From the NCBI GenBank assembly GCA_017935345.1, contig JAGBHU010000030.1, positions 34,827 through 98,826 of the forward strand: a DNA stretch of 64,000 nt, read 5' to 3'. Positions 33,705 to 42,541 of the stretch are shown here, piece after piece (positions within the stretch are counted from its first letter, which is position 1; each line of letters starts with the position of its first letter). The notes below the pieces were generated by a model. That model worked only from the letters and a program-made list of their open reading frames with translations. It ran no database searches and was not told the origin of the DNA. A program made the position numbers and the translations under genes. Origin of the DNA: Coprococcus sp. GTDB lineage: Bacteria > Bacillota > Clostridia > Lachnospirales > Lachnospiraceae.

Positions 33705-34535
33705 ATGATTAAACTTGGCGAATGGAATGAATTAGAGGTAGTGAAAGAAAAAGATTTTGGCATATATTTGTCAGATCAAGACAGAAGTCAGGAGGTGCTT
33801 CTTCCGAGGAAGGAGGTTCCTGCCGGAACAAAAATAGGAGATTCGATAAAAGTATTTATTTATAAAGATTCTTCTGACAGAATCATTGCGACAGTTGCTA
33901 CCCCTTATATTACGATGGGGGAAATGGCGTGTTTAAAATGTGTAGGGATTACCAAAATAGGTGCGTTTATGGATTGGGGCCTGCCGAAGGATATACTGAT
34001 GCCTTTCAAAGAGCAAAAAGGTAAGGTAGAGGAAGGAAGGGAATATCTGGTGCGCATGTATAAGGACCGCTCGGACCGATTATGTGTAAGCATGAAGGTA
34101 TACACATATTTAAGTACGGCTTCGCCATATCATGAGGGTGATGAGGTTTCCGGTATTGTTTATGAATTTAATCCGCAGCTTGGAGCATTTGTGGCGGTAG
34201 ATAATCAATACTCTGCACTTGTTCCCATGAAGGAAATTCACAGCCGTATCAATGTTGGTGACAGGCTGGAAGCGAGAGTTGCAAATATCAGAGAAGATGG
34301 AAAACTAAATCTTACAATACAAAAGCCGATAAAGCGGCAGATGGAAGAAGATGCCGAAATGGTATATAAGATCATCGAGAGTTATGACGGCAGGCTGCCA
34401 TTTAATGATAAGGCTGATAAAGAAACGATTGAGCGGGAATTCGGCCTTAGCAAAAATGCATTCAAGCGTGCTGTGGGAAGATTGCTCAAACAGGGCAGGA
34501 TTGAAATAACAGATAAAAATATATTATTAAAATAA
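33705..34535 (+). CDS. cvfB: CvfB-family S1 RNA-binding protein
   Basis: 276 residues. Three S1-like beta-barrels in tandem (about 1-65, 70-135, 145-215): LGEWNELEVVKEKDFGIYLSD, GITKIGAFMDWGLPKDILMPF, and GIVYEFNPQLGAFVAVDNQYSALVP, then a C-terminal winged helix (IIESYDGRLPFNDKADKETIEREFGLSKNAFKRAVGRLLKQGRI). That order is specific to CvfB (YitL), an RNA-binding virulence/translation-associated protein in Firmicutes. Ribosome binding site TAGGGATTAGGA. The ridA gene follows by 23 bases with its own Shine-Dalgarno site, so an operon is likely. Confidence 0.93.
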   Translation: MIKLGEWNELEVVKEKDFGIYLSDQDRSQEVLLPRKEVPAGTKIGDSIKVFIYKDSSDRIIATVATPYITMGEMACLKCVGITKIGAFMDWGLPKDILMPFKEQKGKVEEGREYLVRMYKDRSDRLCVSMKVYTYLSTASPYHEGDEVSGIVYEFNPQLGAFVAVDNQYSALVPMKEIHSRINVGDRLEARVANIREDGKLNLTIQKPIKRQMEEDAEMVYKIIESYDGRLPFNDKADKETIEREFGLSKNAFKRAVGRLLKQGRIEITDKNILLK

Positions 34536-34558
34536 AAACAGATAAGGAGAATGTTATT

Positions 34559-34939
34559 ATGAAAAAAATAATCAGTACAGAGAAGGCACCGGCAGCAATA
34601 GGTCCATATTCACAGGCGATAGAAGTAAATGGTATGTTATTTACTTCAGGAGTTATTCCGATTGACCCTGCGACAAATCAACTGGTAGAAGGAGATATTG
34701 AGGTGCAGGCAGCACAGGCAATCGGCAATCTTAAAAATCTTTTGGAGGCGGCAGGTTCCTCCTGTGACAATGTAATAAAGACGACTGTATTTATCAAGAA
34801 CATGGATGATTTTGGCATTGTCAATGAAATATATAAGAGTTTCTTTGAAAAGGATTGTCCTGCGCGTTCTTGCGTAGAGGTTGCAAGACTTCCAAAGGAT
34901 GTATTAATAGAGATAGAGGCGATAGCAGTAGTTGAATAA
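34559..34939 (+). CDS. ridA: RidA family enamine/imine deaminase
   Basis: 126 residues, AAGGAGA before ATG 34559. Diagnostic segments: KKIISTEKAPAAIGPYSQAIEVNGMLFTSGVIPIDP, AQAIGNLKNLLEAAGSSCDNVIKTTVFIKNMDDF and DCPARSCVEVARLPKDVLIEIEAIA, with the Arg (PARSCVEV) that binds the substrate carboxylate and the terminal Glu. RidA hydrolyses 2-aminoacrylate from serine/threonine dehydratases, protecting PLP enzymes such as IlvE. Trimeric cytosolic family; length standard. Confidence 0.96.
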   Translation: MKKIISTEKAPAAIGPYSQAIEVNGMLFTSGVIPIDPATNQLVEGDIEVQAAQAIGNLKNLLEAAGSSCDNVIKTTVFIKNMDDFGIVNEIYKSFFEKDCPARSCVEVARLPKDVLIEIEAIAVVE

Positions 34940-35891
34940 TATAGATATACAGAAACAAAAAAGAATGAATAGTGCTGTATATTTCTTTATAGCACTGATA
35001 GCGGTATATGAAGCAGCAACAATCATCATATATATTTTGGCAAAGAATAAGATTTTGCTTGGACTGGATGTAAAAGCGAATATTCTGATAAGCCAAAGTC
35101 TTATATTTGTGCCGACAGTCGTATATTTGTGCATATCAAAAAGAAATGTTTTTGATTTAATCAGATTCAAAAAGACGCATCCGCTGATGCTTGTTCTTGT
35201 TCCGATTATAGCACTTGCCATTATACCGCTTACGACGGTAATTAATGCACTGTCTATGCTGTTTGTGGATAACCAGATATCAGGTTTGTCAAATTCGTTA
35301 GTCAGTAATAATTCTTATGGAATAGCACTTTTGTTTATGGCTGTACTGCCTGCGGTAGTTGAGGAAACGGCATACAGAGGTGTCATACTCGGCAATTTTA
35401 ACGAGGGCAATCAGCTTACTGCGGTAATCATGTCAGGCGTACTGTTTGGCATCATGCATATGAATTTAAATCAGATGGCATATGCAATCGTTTTAGGAAT
35501 TATATTTGCTTTCCTGTTGGAGGCTACAGGCAGTATCCTATCTACAATGCTTGCACATTTTTGTATCAACGGAGTATCAGTCTCATTAAGTTATATTGTC
35601 AATAAGATACCGCTATTGGCATCGCAGACTGAAGAAACAGAACTGACAAAACAGGTAATATTGCAGACAGTATCCGTATATCTGCCGTTAGCGGCGATAG
35701 GGACGCTGATAGCTGCTGCTCTCATCTATTTGCTGGCGATTTTAAATAAACGAAAAGATTATTTTATCGGTTTGTTTAGAAAGAAAGAAACCGGATTGGA
35801 AGATAAGCCTGTTAGGATTATAACTCCTGCACTTGTGATTACGATGGTAGTATGTATTGTAATCTGTGTTGTTGAGGAATTTGTTTTATAA
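34932..35891 (+). CDS. CPBP family intramembrane metalloprotease
   Basis: 319 residues from a possible TTG start at 34932 overlapping the ridA end by eight bases; ATG 34965 (MNSAVYFF) is the alternative. Neither has a clear Shine-Dalgarno site. About eight membrane helices. The Abi/CAAX-protease (CPBP) motifs are clear: VVEETAYRGVILGNF (EExxxR), FGIMHMNLNQMAYAIVLGIIFAFL (His with Asn) and STMLAHFCINGVS (HxxxN). Such proteins cleave peptides in the membrane or serve in bacteriocin immunity. No bacteriocin gene is seen nearby, so a housekeeping role is as likely. Confidence 0.9.
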   Translation: MNNIDIQKQKRMNSAVYFFIALIAVYEAATIIIYILAKNKILLGLDVKANILISQSLIFVPTVVYLCISKRNVFDLIRFKKTHPLMLVLVPIIALAIIPLTTVINALSMLFVDNQISGLSNSLVSNNSYGIALLFMAVLPAVVEETAYRGVILGNFNEGNQLTAVIMSGVLFGIMHMNLNQMAYAIVLGIIFAFLLEATGSILSTMLAHFCINGVSVSLSYIVNKIPLLASQTEETELTKQVILQTVSVYLPLAAIGTLIAAALIYLLAILNKRKDYFIGLFRKKETGLEDKPVRIITPALVITMVVCIVICVVEEFVL

Positions 35892-35912
35892 AGGCAATAA
35901 AGAGTTTATTAC

Positions 35913-35983
35913 AAAAGAAAAGTGCCAAAATCAGAAGATGTACTGTGATAGGCAGGTACTACTGATTTTGGCACTTTTCTTTT
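35913..35983. terminator. Bidirectional terminator, CPBP gene/DUF378 gene
   Basis: AAAAGAAAAGTGCCAAAATCAG pairs with its near-perfect complement CTGATTTTGGCACTTTTC plus TTTT, across a 27-base loop. Confidence 0.92.
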
Positions 35984-35991
35984 GCCCGGTA

Positions 35992-36195
35992 TTAGTCTGA
36001 TACTTTTGCAATACAACTGTAGAAAGAAATCATATATAAGCCGGAGATGCCAACCAAAATATAGATTGCTCTGGAGAGAAAGCTTCCCGTACCAAATATG
36101 GCATCGACTACGTTATAATTGAACAGACCGATAATTCCCCATACGATTGCACCGATTATAGTAAGTGTAAGGCAGATGTAATTTAAAACCTTCAT
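35992..36195 (-). CDS. DUF378-type small membrane protein
   Basis: 67 residues, start MKVLNYICL with GGAGGA site; the frame upstream to 36240 has no site. Two membrane helices: LTLTIIGAIVWGIIGLFNYNVVDAIFG and ARAIYILVG-like second helix, matching the DUF378 family (two helices, conserved NxxD between them). Function unknown. It stands alone and diverges from the metal-resistance operon. Confidence 0.85.
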   Translation of the reverse strand: MKVLNYICLTLTIIGAIVWGIIGLFNYNVVDAIFGTGSFLSRAIYILVGISGLYMISFYSCIAKVSD

Positions 36196-36285
36196 AATAG
36201 TCCTCCATAAAAAATATTCTTTTGTAAATAGGATGAGCATATAAAAGTAAAATATGTTGGAAATATATGTAAATAAAAAAACGAA

Positions 36286-36343
36286 GCAGATGCAAAAATT
36301 CTAAGTGGATGCAAAAAATTCTAAGTGGATGCAAAAAGTACTT
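36286..36343 (+). repeat. Three tandem 19-20 bp units abutting a promoter
   Basis: Units GTGGATGCAAAAAATTCTAA and variants at 36286-36304, 36305-36324 and 36325-36343. The last runs into the -35 box of the arsR promoter. Confidence 0.88.
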
Positions 36344-36394
36344 GACATTAATCGAACGGAATAGTATATTAAACATATGAACGGATATTCAAAT
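36342..36394 (+). promoter_or_regulatory. Metal-operon promoter with ArsR/SmtB-type operator
   Basis: TTGACA (36342-36347), 17 bases, TATATT (36365-36370). ATATGAAC...ATTCAAAT at 36375-36394 is the 12-2-12-like inverted repeat bound by SmtB/CadC/CzrA regulators, placed over the transcription start. The regulator encoded next should repress here and release on metal binding. Confidence 0.82.
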
Positions 36395-36422
36395 GTTCAA
36401 ATTTGTAAAGGAGGTGGAATAG

Positions 36423-36761
36423 ATGTCTGAATGCAACGGCCATGAGCATCATAATGATATGGATATTTTATCAATAGAGCCGACAGAGGAAAATTTGTAT
36501 GACCTTGCGGAGTTGTTTAAAGTATTTGGAGACAGTACCAGAATACAGATTATGTATGTGCTTTTAGGGGGCGAGATGAGTGTAGGTGATATAGCAGACA
36601 AACTGAACATGAACGCATCCGCTATATCCCATCAGTTGAGGGTTCTTAAGCAGGCGAAGCTGATTAAAAATAGAAGGTCAGGAAAAAACATATTTTATTC
36701 TCTGGCAGATGACCATGTTGTAACGATAATGAAACAGGGGATGGACCATGTCCTTGAATAA
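36423..36761 (+). CDS. ArsR/SmtB-family metal-sensing repressor
   Basis: 112 residues, AAGGAGGTGG before ATG 36423. N-terminal potential metal ligands CNGHEHHND; winged helix-turn-helix core LAELFKVFGDSTRIQIMYVLLGGEMSVGDIADKLNMNASAISHQLRVLKQAKLI with the arm RRSGKNIFYSLAD; and C-terminal helix DDHVVTIMKQGMDHVLE with the D-x-H...H-x-x-E pattern of the alpha-5 zinc site in SmtB/CzrA. Likely a Zn (or Cd/Co) sensor that represses its own operon via the operator at 36375. The alpha-3 CxC pair of CadC/ArsR is absent. Confidence 0.94.
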   Translation: MSECNGHEHHNDMDILSIEPTEENLYDLAELFKVFGDSTRIQIMYVLLGGEMSVGDIADKLNMNASAISHQLRVLKQAKLIKNRRSGKNIFYSLADDHVVTIMKQGMDHVLE

Positions 36762-36794
36762 TTTGAATCAATAGAAAAAACGGAGGAAATTGTT

Positions 36795-37013
36795 ATGAAA
36801 AAGAGATTTAATTTAAGTGATGTAGATTGTGCAAACTGTGCAGCAAAGATGGAGGAAGGCATAAAGAAGCTTCCGGGTGTAAATGATGCATCTATCAGCT
36901 TTATGGCACAGAAGCTTACACTTGATTATGAAGAGGATAAATTAGATGACATTCTTAAGGCGGCGGAAAAAATAATCAAAGATATAGATGAGGATGCATC
37001 GATTGAATATTAG
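36795..37013 (+). CDS. Stand-alone heavy-metal-associated (HMA) domain protein
   Basis: 72 residues, CGGAGGAAA site before ATG 36795. Ferredoxin-like HMA fold with the metal motif VDCANCAAKMEEGIKKLPGV (CxxC preceded by Asp, as in Zn/Cd-type HMA domains) and an acidic end (DIDEDASIEY). The ATPase encoded next lacks an N-terminal HMA domain, so this is likely the same module as a separate protein: a chaperone or buffer for Zn/Cd. Confidence 0.92.
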   Translation: MKKRFNLSDVDCANCAAKMEEGIKKLPGVNDASISFMAQKLTLDYEEDKLDDILKAAEKIIKDIDEDASIEY

Positions 37014-37046
37014 ACGGCAGGAACGATTCATTTAGAAGGTGATTTT

Positions 37047-38918
37047 ATGAATAATAAGCAGAAAAAAACATTGATTAGAATTGTAATCGCATTTGTCATA
37101 TTCCTGATATGTGAGGTTGTGGAACATATTGTAAAGTTTCCGGGAATATGGGATAAACTTGTGAAAGGAATAATCTTTGCGGTACCGTATTTAATCGCCG
37201 GATATGATGTATTGCTTAAGGCTGTCAAAAATATTACAAAAGGTCATGTATTTGATGAAAATTTCCTGATGGCTGTGGCAACTGTAGGAGCATACGGTAC
37301 AGGTGAATTTGGTGAGGCTGCGGCAGTTATGCTGTTCTATCAGGTGGGAGAGTGGTTCCAGAAATATGCCGTAAACCGCTCCAGAAATAATATTACCGAG
37401 TTGATGAATATTATGCCGGAGTATGCCAATATGGAACGTGACGGACAGCTTGTTAAAGTAGAGCCGTATGAGGTAGCGGTAGGAGATATCATTGTAGTAC
37501 AGCCCGGAGAGAAGATACCACTTGACGGAGATGTGGTAGACGGTGAGACATTTGTAGATACTGCTGCATTAACGGGCGAGTCGGTTCCCCGGAAGCTTGT
37601 AGTGGGAGATGAAGCGTTAAGCGGCTGTATCAACCAGAGTGGTGTCATCAGAATAAAAGTAAGCCGTGAATTTGACAATTCCACGGTTGCGAAGATTCTT
37701 GAGTTGGTGGAAAATGCCAGTACAAGAAAAGCTGAGTATGAGCAATTCATTACAAGATTTGCAAAATATTACACTCCGATTGTATGCTTTGCAGCGCTTG
37801 CAGTTGCATTTATCCCACCGATATTCCTTGGAGATTTCTGGATGTGGTTCCATAGAGCACTGGTATTCCTTGTAGTATCCTGTCCATGTGCACTTGTTAT
37901 ATCGATTCCGCTTAGTTTCTTTAGCGGTATCGGAGGCGCTTCAAAGGCAGGAATACTTGTTAAAGGCAGTAATTACTTAGAGTTGCTTGGCAAAGCAGAA
38001 ACCATTGTGTTTGATAAGACGGGAACACTTACAAAGGGTGTATTTAAAGTAGTAGAGGTGGAGCCTTCCGGAATCAGTAAGCAGGAGCTTATTGCATTGG
38101 CTGCATATGGTGAATATTATTCAAATCATCCTATTGCGGCATCAATAAAAGCTGCATATCAGCAGGATATAGAACTGTCAAGACTGGATGGATATCAAGA
38201 ACTGTCAGGAATGGGAATTCGTGTAATGCTGGATGGCAGGGAAATACTTGTGGGAAACAGAAGACTTCTCAATACCCGTAATATTGCTATAGAAAATGAG
38301 AAATCCTCAAAGGTAGGAACGGTTCTTTATGTGGCAGATGACGGTGTATATAAAGGAAGAATTACGATAGCTGATGAAATTAAGGATGGTGTTCGGCAGG
38401 CAATAGCCGATATCAAAGCTTGTGGTATGGAACGTGTCGTTATCCTTTCGGGAGATAAGAAGGAGGTTGCAGAGCAGGTAGCGGCTGAGCTTGGTATTGA
38501 TACTGTTTATGCTGAACTGATGCCTGGGGATAAGGTAGAACAGGTAGAACGGTTGCTTGCTGAAAAGAAAGAAAACTCCACACTTATCTTTGTAGGTGAC
38601 GGTATCAATGATGCACCTGTGCTGATGAGAGCAGATGTAGGAATTGCGATGGGCGCAATGGGACAGGATGCGGCAATAGAGGCAGCAGATGTGGTACTGA
38701 TCGATGACAATCCGCAAAAGATTGCAGTTGCGTATGGCATAGCAAAGAAAACTGTCAGTATTGTAAAGCAGAATATTGTTTTTGCCCTTTTCGTAAAGAT
38801 ACTTGTTATGGTGCTTGGTGCACTTGGTCTTGCAGGTATGTGGGCGGCAGTATTTGCAGATGTTGGTGTTGCTTTCCTTGCAATATTAAACGCAACAAGG
38901 GCGCTTAAGGTAAGTTAA
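37047..38918 (+). CDS. Zn/Cd-type P1B ATPase lacking an N-terminal HMA domain
   Basis: 623 residues, GAAGGTG site before ATG 37047. P-type motifs: TGES (ALTGESVPRK), transmembrane CPC (VVSCPCALVISIPLSFF, about 282-298), phosphorylation DKTGTLTKG, HP motif (SNHPIAAS), and GDGINDAPVL. The CPC-SIPL context and a Lys/Asp-type final helix (LFVKILVMVLGALGLAGMWAAVFADVG) fit ZntA/CadA-like group 2 exporters of Zn, Cd or Pb. About eight membrane helices. It lacks an N-terminal HMA because that module is a separate gene just upstream. Confidence 0.94.
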   Translation: MNNKQKKTLIRIVIAFVIFLICEVVEHIVKFPGIWDKLVKGIIFAVPYLIAGYDVLLKAVKNITKGHVFDENFLMAVATVGAYGTGEFGEAAAVMLFYQVGEWFQKYAVNRSRNNITELMNIMPEYANMERDGQLVKVEPYEVAVGDIIVVQPGEKIPLDGDVVDGETFVDTAALTGESVPRKLVVGDEALSGCINQSGVIRIKVSREFDNSTVAKILELVENASTRKAEYEQFITRFAKYYTPIVCFAALAVAFIPPIFLGDFWMWFHRALVFLVVSCPCALVISIPLSFFSGIGGASKAGILVKGSNYLELLGKAETIVFDKTGTLTKGVFKVVEVEPSGISKQELIALAAYGEYYSNHPIAASIKAAYQQDIELSRLDGYQELSGMGIRVMLDGREILVGNRRLLNTRNIAIENEKSSKVGTVLYVADDGVYKGRITIADEIKDGVRQAIADIKACGMERVVILSGDKKEVAEQVAAELGIDTVYAELMPGDKVEQVERLLAEKKENSTLIFVGDGINDAPVLMRADVGIAMGAMGQDAAIEAADVVLIDDNPQKIAVAYGIAKKTVSIVKQNIVFALFVKILVMVLGALGLAGMWAAVFADVGVAFLAILNATRALKVS

Positions 38919-38931
38919 GAGATTATTTGGA

Positions 38932-38968
38932 AAATTCCGCAGGTTCATGATGGACGTGCGGAGTTTTT
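38932..38968 (+). terminator. Terminator after the metal operon
   Basis: TTCCGCA pairs with TGCGGAG-type arm, followed by T5. Confidence 0.8.
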
Positions 38969-39031
38969 ATGTGATATTATTAGAGAAATTGTGTAATAAT
39001 AAGAATACTGAATATGTGGAGAGGTATAAAT

Positions 39032-39670
39032 ATGAAGGTAGAATCAATCATATTTGATATGGATGGAACATTGTGGGACAGTGCCGAGAATGTTGCTGCA
39101 TCATGGCAGGAGATTATCAAGAAACAGCCTGATATCGATAGAGAAATCACTACAGCGGATATCAAGAGCGTAATGGGGATGCCTATGGATGCAATTGGAG
39201 GCAGACTGTTTGCCGGACTTTCACCTGACAGACAAATGGAAGTCGTGAATGACTGCGGAGAGTATGAAAATGAATACCTGAGAAAGCATGGCGGTATACT
39301 GTATGATGGTTTGGAGGAAATACTAAAAAAACTTCAGGGGAAATACAGGTTATTTATTGTAAGTAACTGTCAATCAGGTTATATAGAGGCCTTTCTATAT
39401 TTTTATGGATTTGAGAAATATTTTACCGATACGCTATGCTGGGGACAGACAAGAGTGTCGAAGGGAGAAAGCATTAAGCTTTTGATGGAGAAAAATGCGA
39501 TAAAGGATGCCGTATATGTAGGTGATATTCAGGGCGACCTTGACAGCGCACGCTATGCAGGCATAGGATTTATACATGCGGCATACGGTTTCGGACAGGT
39601 AGATGCACCCGATGCGGTGATTAAAGATATAACGGAATTGCCGACGGTGTTGGAGGAAATATCAATTTAG
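39032..39670 (+). CDS. HAD-superfamily phosphatase, phosphoglycolate phosphatase-like
   Basis: 212 residues. GAGAGG at 39018-39023 fits ATG 39032. Motif I IIFDMDGTLWDSAENV (nucleophile and acid Asp), a helical cap (about 20-85), motif II FIVSNCQSGYI, motif III Lys in TRVSKGESIKLLMEK, motif IV VYVGDIQGDLDSARYAGIGFIHAAYGFG. Fits the Gph/PgmB group; the substrate is not readable. A monocistronic unit ending in a strong terminator. Confidence 0.92.
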   Translation: MKVESIIFDMDGTLWDSAENVAASWQEIIKKQPDIDREITTADIKSVMGMPMDAIGGRLFAGLSPDRQMEVVNDCGEYENEYLRKHGGILYDGLEEILKKLQGKYRLFIVSNCQSGYIEAFLYFYGFEKYFTDTLCWGQTRVSKGESIKLLMEKNAIKDAVYVGDIQGDLDSARYAGIGFIHAAYGFGQVDAPDAVIKDITELPTVLEEISI

Positions 39671-39691
39671 AGAAAAAAGCAATATAGAGAA

Positions 39692-39738
39692 AACATCCCC
39701 AAAGTCACCTCTGTGATTTTGGGGATGTCTTCTTTTTG
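39692..39738. terminator. Bidirectional terminator, HAD gene/L,D-transpeptidase
   Basis: AACATCCCCAAAGTCAC pairs with GTGATTTTGGGGATGT across a short loop, then TCTTCTTTTT. Confidence 0.88.
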
Positions 39739-39741
39739 CTG

Positions 39742-40767
39742 TTAATATTTAGAAATATTGGAACGGTCATCGATTATGATAAGGCAGTTGGGTTTTACCC
39801 GTTTCATTATTTTCTTCATGTATTTTTCAGGAACGGATATGCATCCTGCAGTAGGACGACCTGTACTGCAATGAAGAAAGATTCCGGAACCAAGTCCTTT
39901 TTTACAGGATTTATTATAGTCTACAGACAGCACATAATGATAAGCAGCGCCTATGGATGTAATATGTTCAGCGGAATTCCAATCGCATATAACATTATCG
40001 GTAGAAACAAATTTGTTGTAGTATTTGGAGGCTGAATCGTCCACGAGATAGTAACTGTCATCAACTTTTGTATATTTTATGGAACAGCCCGGGTCCGTCT
40101 TTATTCCGAAGGCGTAATTGAAATGATAGGTGCCGACGGGCGTTTTTCCATCTCCCTCTTTTGTTTTTCCAATACCACCCCAACCGATATAGCCTGTGGT
40201 AGAAAGTACCTGATACCATGTTCCATTCGCCCGTCTGTTATGAAGTGATATTGTGGCTCTGGTTCCGTTTGCCTTTACAATACAAAGCTGTGATTCGGTA
40301 TCGGCAGCACTTAGTTTTTCTACATAATAAGAAGCTTTTTTGCTGATCCTTATTTTTTTGGTCGTATATTTGCCATATACCTTTGTGCCATTTACCATCT
40401 TATATGAACGCATTTTAAAATAATAAACCTTACCGGAAGACAGCTTTGTCAGAAGCGTTCTGTTGGTTGTTTTGTTTGTAGTTCCTTTCACCTTACGGTA
40501 CGAGCTGCCGGCACGTTTGTAATACAGTTCAATACCGGATGCACCTTTTACTTTTTTCCATGTTATATATGCAGTGCCTTTTCGTTTTGAAACAACCGTA
40601 AAGACAGGTTTTGGAGAAGACGGGACAGAATGGTTGTTTGCCGTTAAAGGCGGATTTGCCAAAGGCGTATTGGAATCTGCTTTGGCAGAGGAATGTATCG
40701 TTTCTCCGTTCATGCCTGAAATCAGTAAAAATACAGTGAATAAATATATTATAATTCTTTTTTTCAT
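39742..40767 (-). CDS. L,D-transpeptidase (YkuD) with N-terminal fibronectin-like domain
   Basis: 341 residues, GAGGGAGAT before ATG 40765-40767. Signal peptide (KKRIIIYLFTVFLLISGMNGETIHSSAKA). Residues about 53-145 look like one fibronectin type III domain (AYITWKKVKGASGIELYYKRAG, GKVYYFKMRSYKMVNGTKVYG). Residues about 150-335 form the YkuD fold with catalytic HCSTGRPTAGCISVPEKYM (His and Cys). It cross-links peptidoglycan 3-3 or attaches proteins, outside the cell. The domain order is common in Lachnospiraceae. Convergent with the HAD gene, sharing a terminator. Confidence 0.92.
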   Translation of the reverse strand: MKKRIIIYLFTVFLLISGMNGETIHSSAKADSNTPLANPPLTANNHSVPSSPKPVFTVVSKRKGTAYITWKKVKGASGIELYYKRAGSSYRKVKGTTNKTTNRTLLTKLSSGKVYYFKMRSYKMVNGTKVYGKYTTKKIRISKKASYYVEKLSAADTESQLCIVKANGTRATISLHNRRANGTWYQVLSTTGYIGWGGIGKTKEGDGKTPVGTYHFNYAFGIKTDPGCSIKYTKVDDSYYLVDDSASKYYNKFVSTDNVICDWNSAEHITSIGAAYHYVLSVDYNKSCKKGLGSGIFLHCSTGRPTAGCISVPEKYMKKIMKRVKPNCLIIIDDRSNISKY

Positions 40768-40978
40768 CGTTATCTCCCTCTGTTTCTGATTACATATATC
40801 ATAACATAATTGTATCCATTATCTCAATCATATAAATGATACAAATAATATGCAAAAAATAAGCCAAGATGATGCAATGTGGGTTTATTTTATATTTGTC
40901 AAAGGAAATGAGCATACCGATAAAGACAAATATCTACGGTAAATAAAGCTTAACGATTTGAGAATAGGAGGAAGGTAC

Positions 40979-42454
40979 ATGATAAAAAAGAGAGGATATA
41001 GGCATATCGTTATAGCCGCCGTACTTGCAGGAGCATTGGGACTTGCCGGATGTGGTAAAAAGAATGTGGACTATGAGTTGGAGCAGACATCAAATTCTAC
41101 TGTAGAAAATCAAGCAGGCACTACGAACGGAACTTCCGGAAACGGTCCGTTAGAAGATGGAAAATCGGAAGATGATACAAGCATTCAAGTTTCTAAAGAA
41201 GACAGTATCGGTGGTATATCAAGAGATTTAGGTATTCCAACATGTGTAAATCAGGAACTTGATACAGAGGGAACCAATTTTGATAAGATTTTATTGGAAG
41301 ATGATAGTATAAGAGTTCCCAAAAGAGATAATATGTATACGGCGCTTTTTAAAGACCAGACGATAGATGCCGATTTCAAAAAGATGATAGCAGAGGAATT
41401 GTTTGATACGGAAAGTGGAATATTTGTATATCCATATGATGAACATACGCGTATTGCTGATGATGCGGTTCCGATGAGTGAGATTGAAGCCATATTTGAT
41501 AGTGGAGAAGCTGCGGGAAATTACGAAGTCGATAGGTATATAGGTAAAATAAACGGAAAAATATATACGATATTTTTTCAGCCCGGAGATATGGAAATAG
41601 CCCCTTCATTTTATGTGAATTTAGTTTATGATGATACGATAACGGATGAGATGAAGGAGAACTATATATCGATGCATTATTTTGAGCGAAGTGAACTGTC
41701 CGATTATTATTATCTTGATGATGCTTCAAAATCCGAGCAGGTCAACGACAATATGTCTTCCATGGATTTGCAGCAGGCGATGGACAAGGCGAGAGAATTC
41801 CTGTATAACATAGGCATAGAGGATGCGATGGTCGAACGTGTCAGTACACTTGTATGGAATGCTACTACCGATTCAGGATATAGTATATCGCAGGAGTTTA
41901 ACGGCTGGTATGTAGACCTTATACCGGCGGTAGATGAGCAGCCTGTATACCAACCGGATGCATTTGGGATAGATGTGTTGTTGTACAATCGAATATTATA
42001 TTATACTCAAAAAACAAAATATACTGTAACTTTTAATGATGAAGGACTGGTGTCTTTAAGCGTTGAAAATCCAATGGTTCGTACAGACGATACCCAAAAG
42101 GCAGACGGACTTATTTCGTGGGATGAAGCGCTGGCAGCACTTCAAGATGCGATACCGGAGGTGTACCAGGATTATGAAGGATATAGAGTAATCAAGTTTA
42201 ATGATATCAGACTTACCTATTTCCCGGTGCTTGACGGTGACGAGAATAAGATAATACCTATCTATGTATTTGCACAGCTTGATACTATGGAGGAAATCAG
42301 GGATGACTGGCCTATCCAGCTTATGATGATCAATGCATTAGATGGCAGCTATGTAGACATTGTTCAGGATGAAGGTCTGAAGAATATAAAAGGTGACGAT
42401 TTTAATGATTCGTTCTTTAACAATAGGGATGATGCTGATGAAACAGGTAAATGA
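40979..42454 (+). CDS. Conserved lipoprotein, function unknown
   Basis: 491 residues. AGGAGGAAGG fits ATG 40979; the frame extends to 40958 without a site. Lipoprotein signal KKRGYRHIVIAAVLAGALGLAGCGKK (Cys about 26), then an Asn/Thr/Gly/Ser linker. The body is acidic, rich in Asp and Tyr, with alternating strands and helices (MDLQQAMDKAREFLYNIGIEDAMVERV; ITFNDEGLVSL-type strands; ISWDEALAALQDAIPEVYQ). The C-terminal half resembles PepSY-like repeats or surface lipoproteins of Clostridia, but no named family was recognised. It is followed by two hairpins and pyrG on the other strand. Confidence 0.75.
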   Translation: MIKKRGYRHIVIAAVLAGALGLAGCGKKNVDYELEQTSNSTVENQAGTTNGTSGNGPLEDGKSEDDTSIQVSKEDSIGGISRDLGIPTCVNQELDTEGTNFDKILLEDDSIRVPKRDNMYTALFKDQTIDADFKKMIAEELFDTESGIFVYPYDEHTRIADDAVPMSEIEAIFDSGEAAGNYEVDRYIGKINGKIYTIFFQPGDMEIAPSFYVNLVYDDTITDEMKENYISMHYFERSELSDYYYLDDASKSEQVNDNMSSMDLQQAMDKAREFLYNIGIEDAMVERVSTLVWNATTDSGYSISQEFNGWYVDLIPAVDEQPVYQPDAFGIDVLLYNRILYYTQKTKYTVTFNDEGLVSLSVENPMVRTDDTQKADGLISWDEALAALQDAIPEVYQDYEGYRVIKFNDIRLTYFPVLDGDENKIIPIYVFAQLDTMEEIRDDWPIQLMMINALDGSYVDIVQDEGLKNIKGDDFNDSFFNNRDDADETGK

Positions 42455-42488
42455 TAACGAAGTCATTTAGAGCACAGTAACAGAAAGA

Positions 42489-42537
42489 TATATACATACG
42501 ACAGCTCTGCCGACCCTGGGCTGTTCGTATGAATATA
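42489..42537. other. Imperfect hairpin after the lipoprotein gene
   Basis: TATATA-CATACGA-CAGC pairs with GCTG-TTCGTATG-AATATATA (one bulge). No T-run follows on the plus strand, so it is a weak terminator candidate for the lipoprotein gene. Confidence 0.55.
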
Positions 42538-42541
42538 TAAA

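Noticed and set aside
34820..35221. Two minus-strand frames opposite ridA and the CPBP gene
   Set aside because: No ribosome binding sites or domains; both sense genes show strong family motifs.
36286..36343. Short CRISPR-like array before arsR
   Set aside because: Units are contiguous (no spacers) and only 19-20 bases, so this is a simple tandem repeat.
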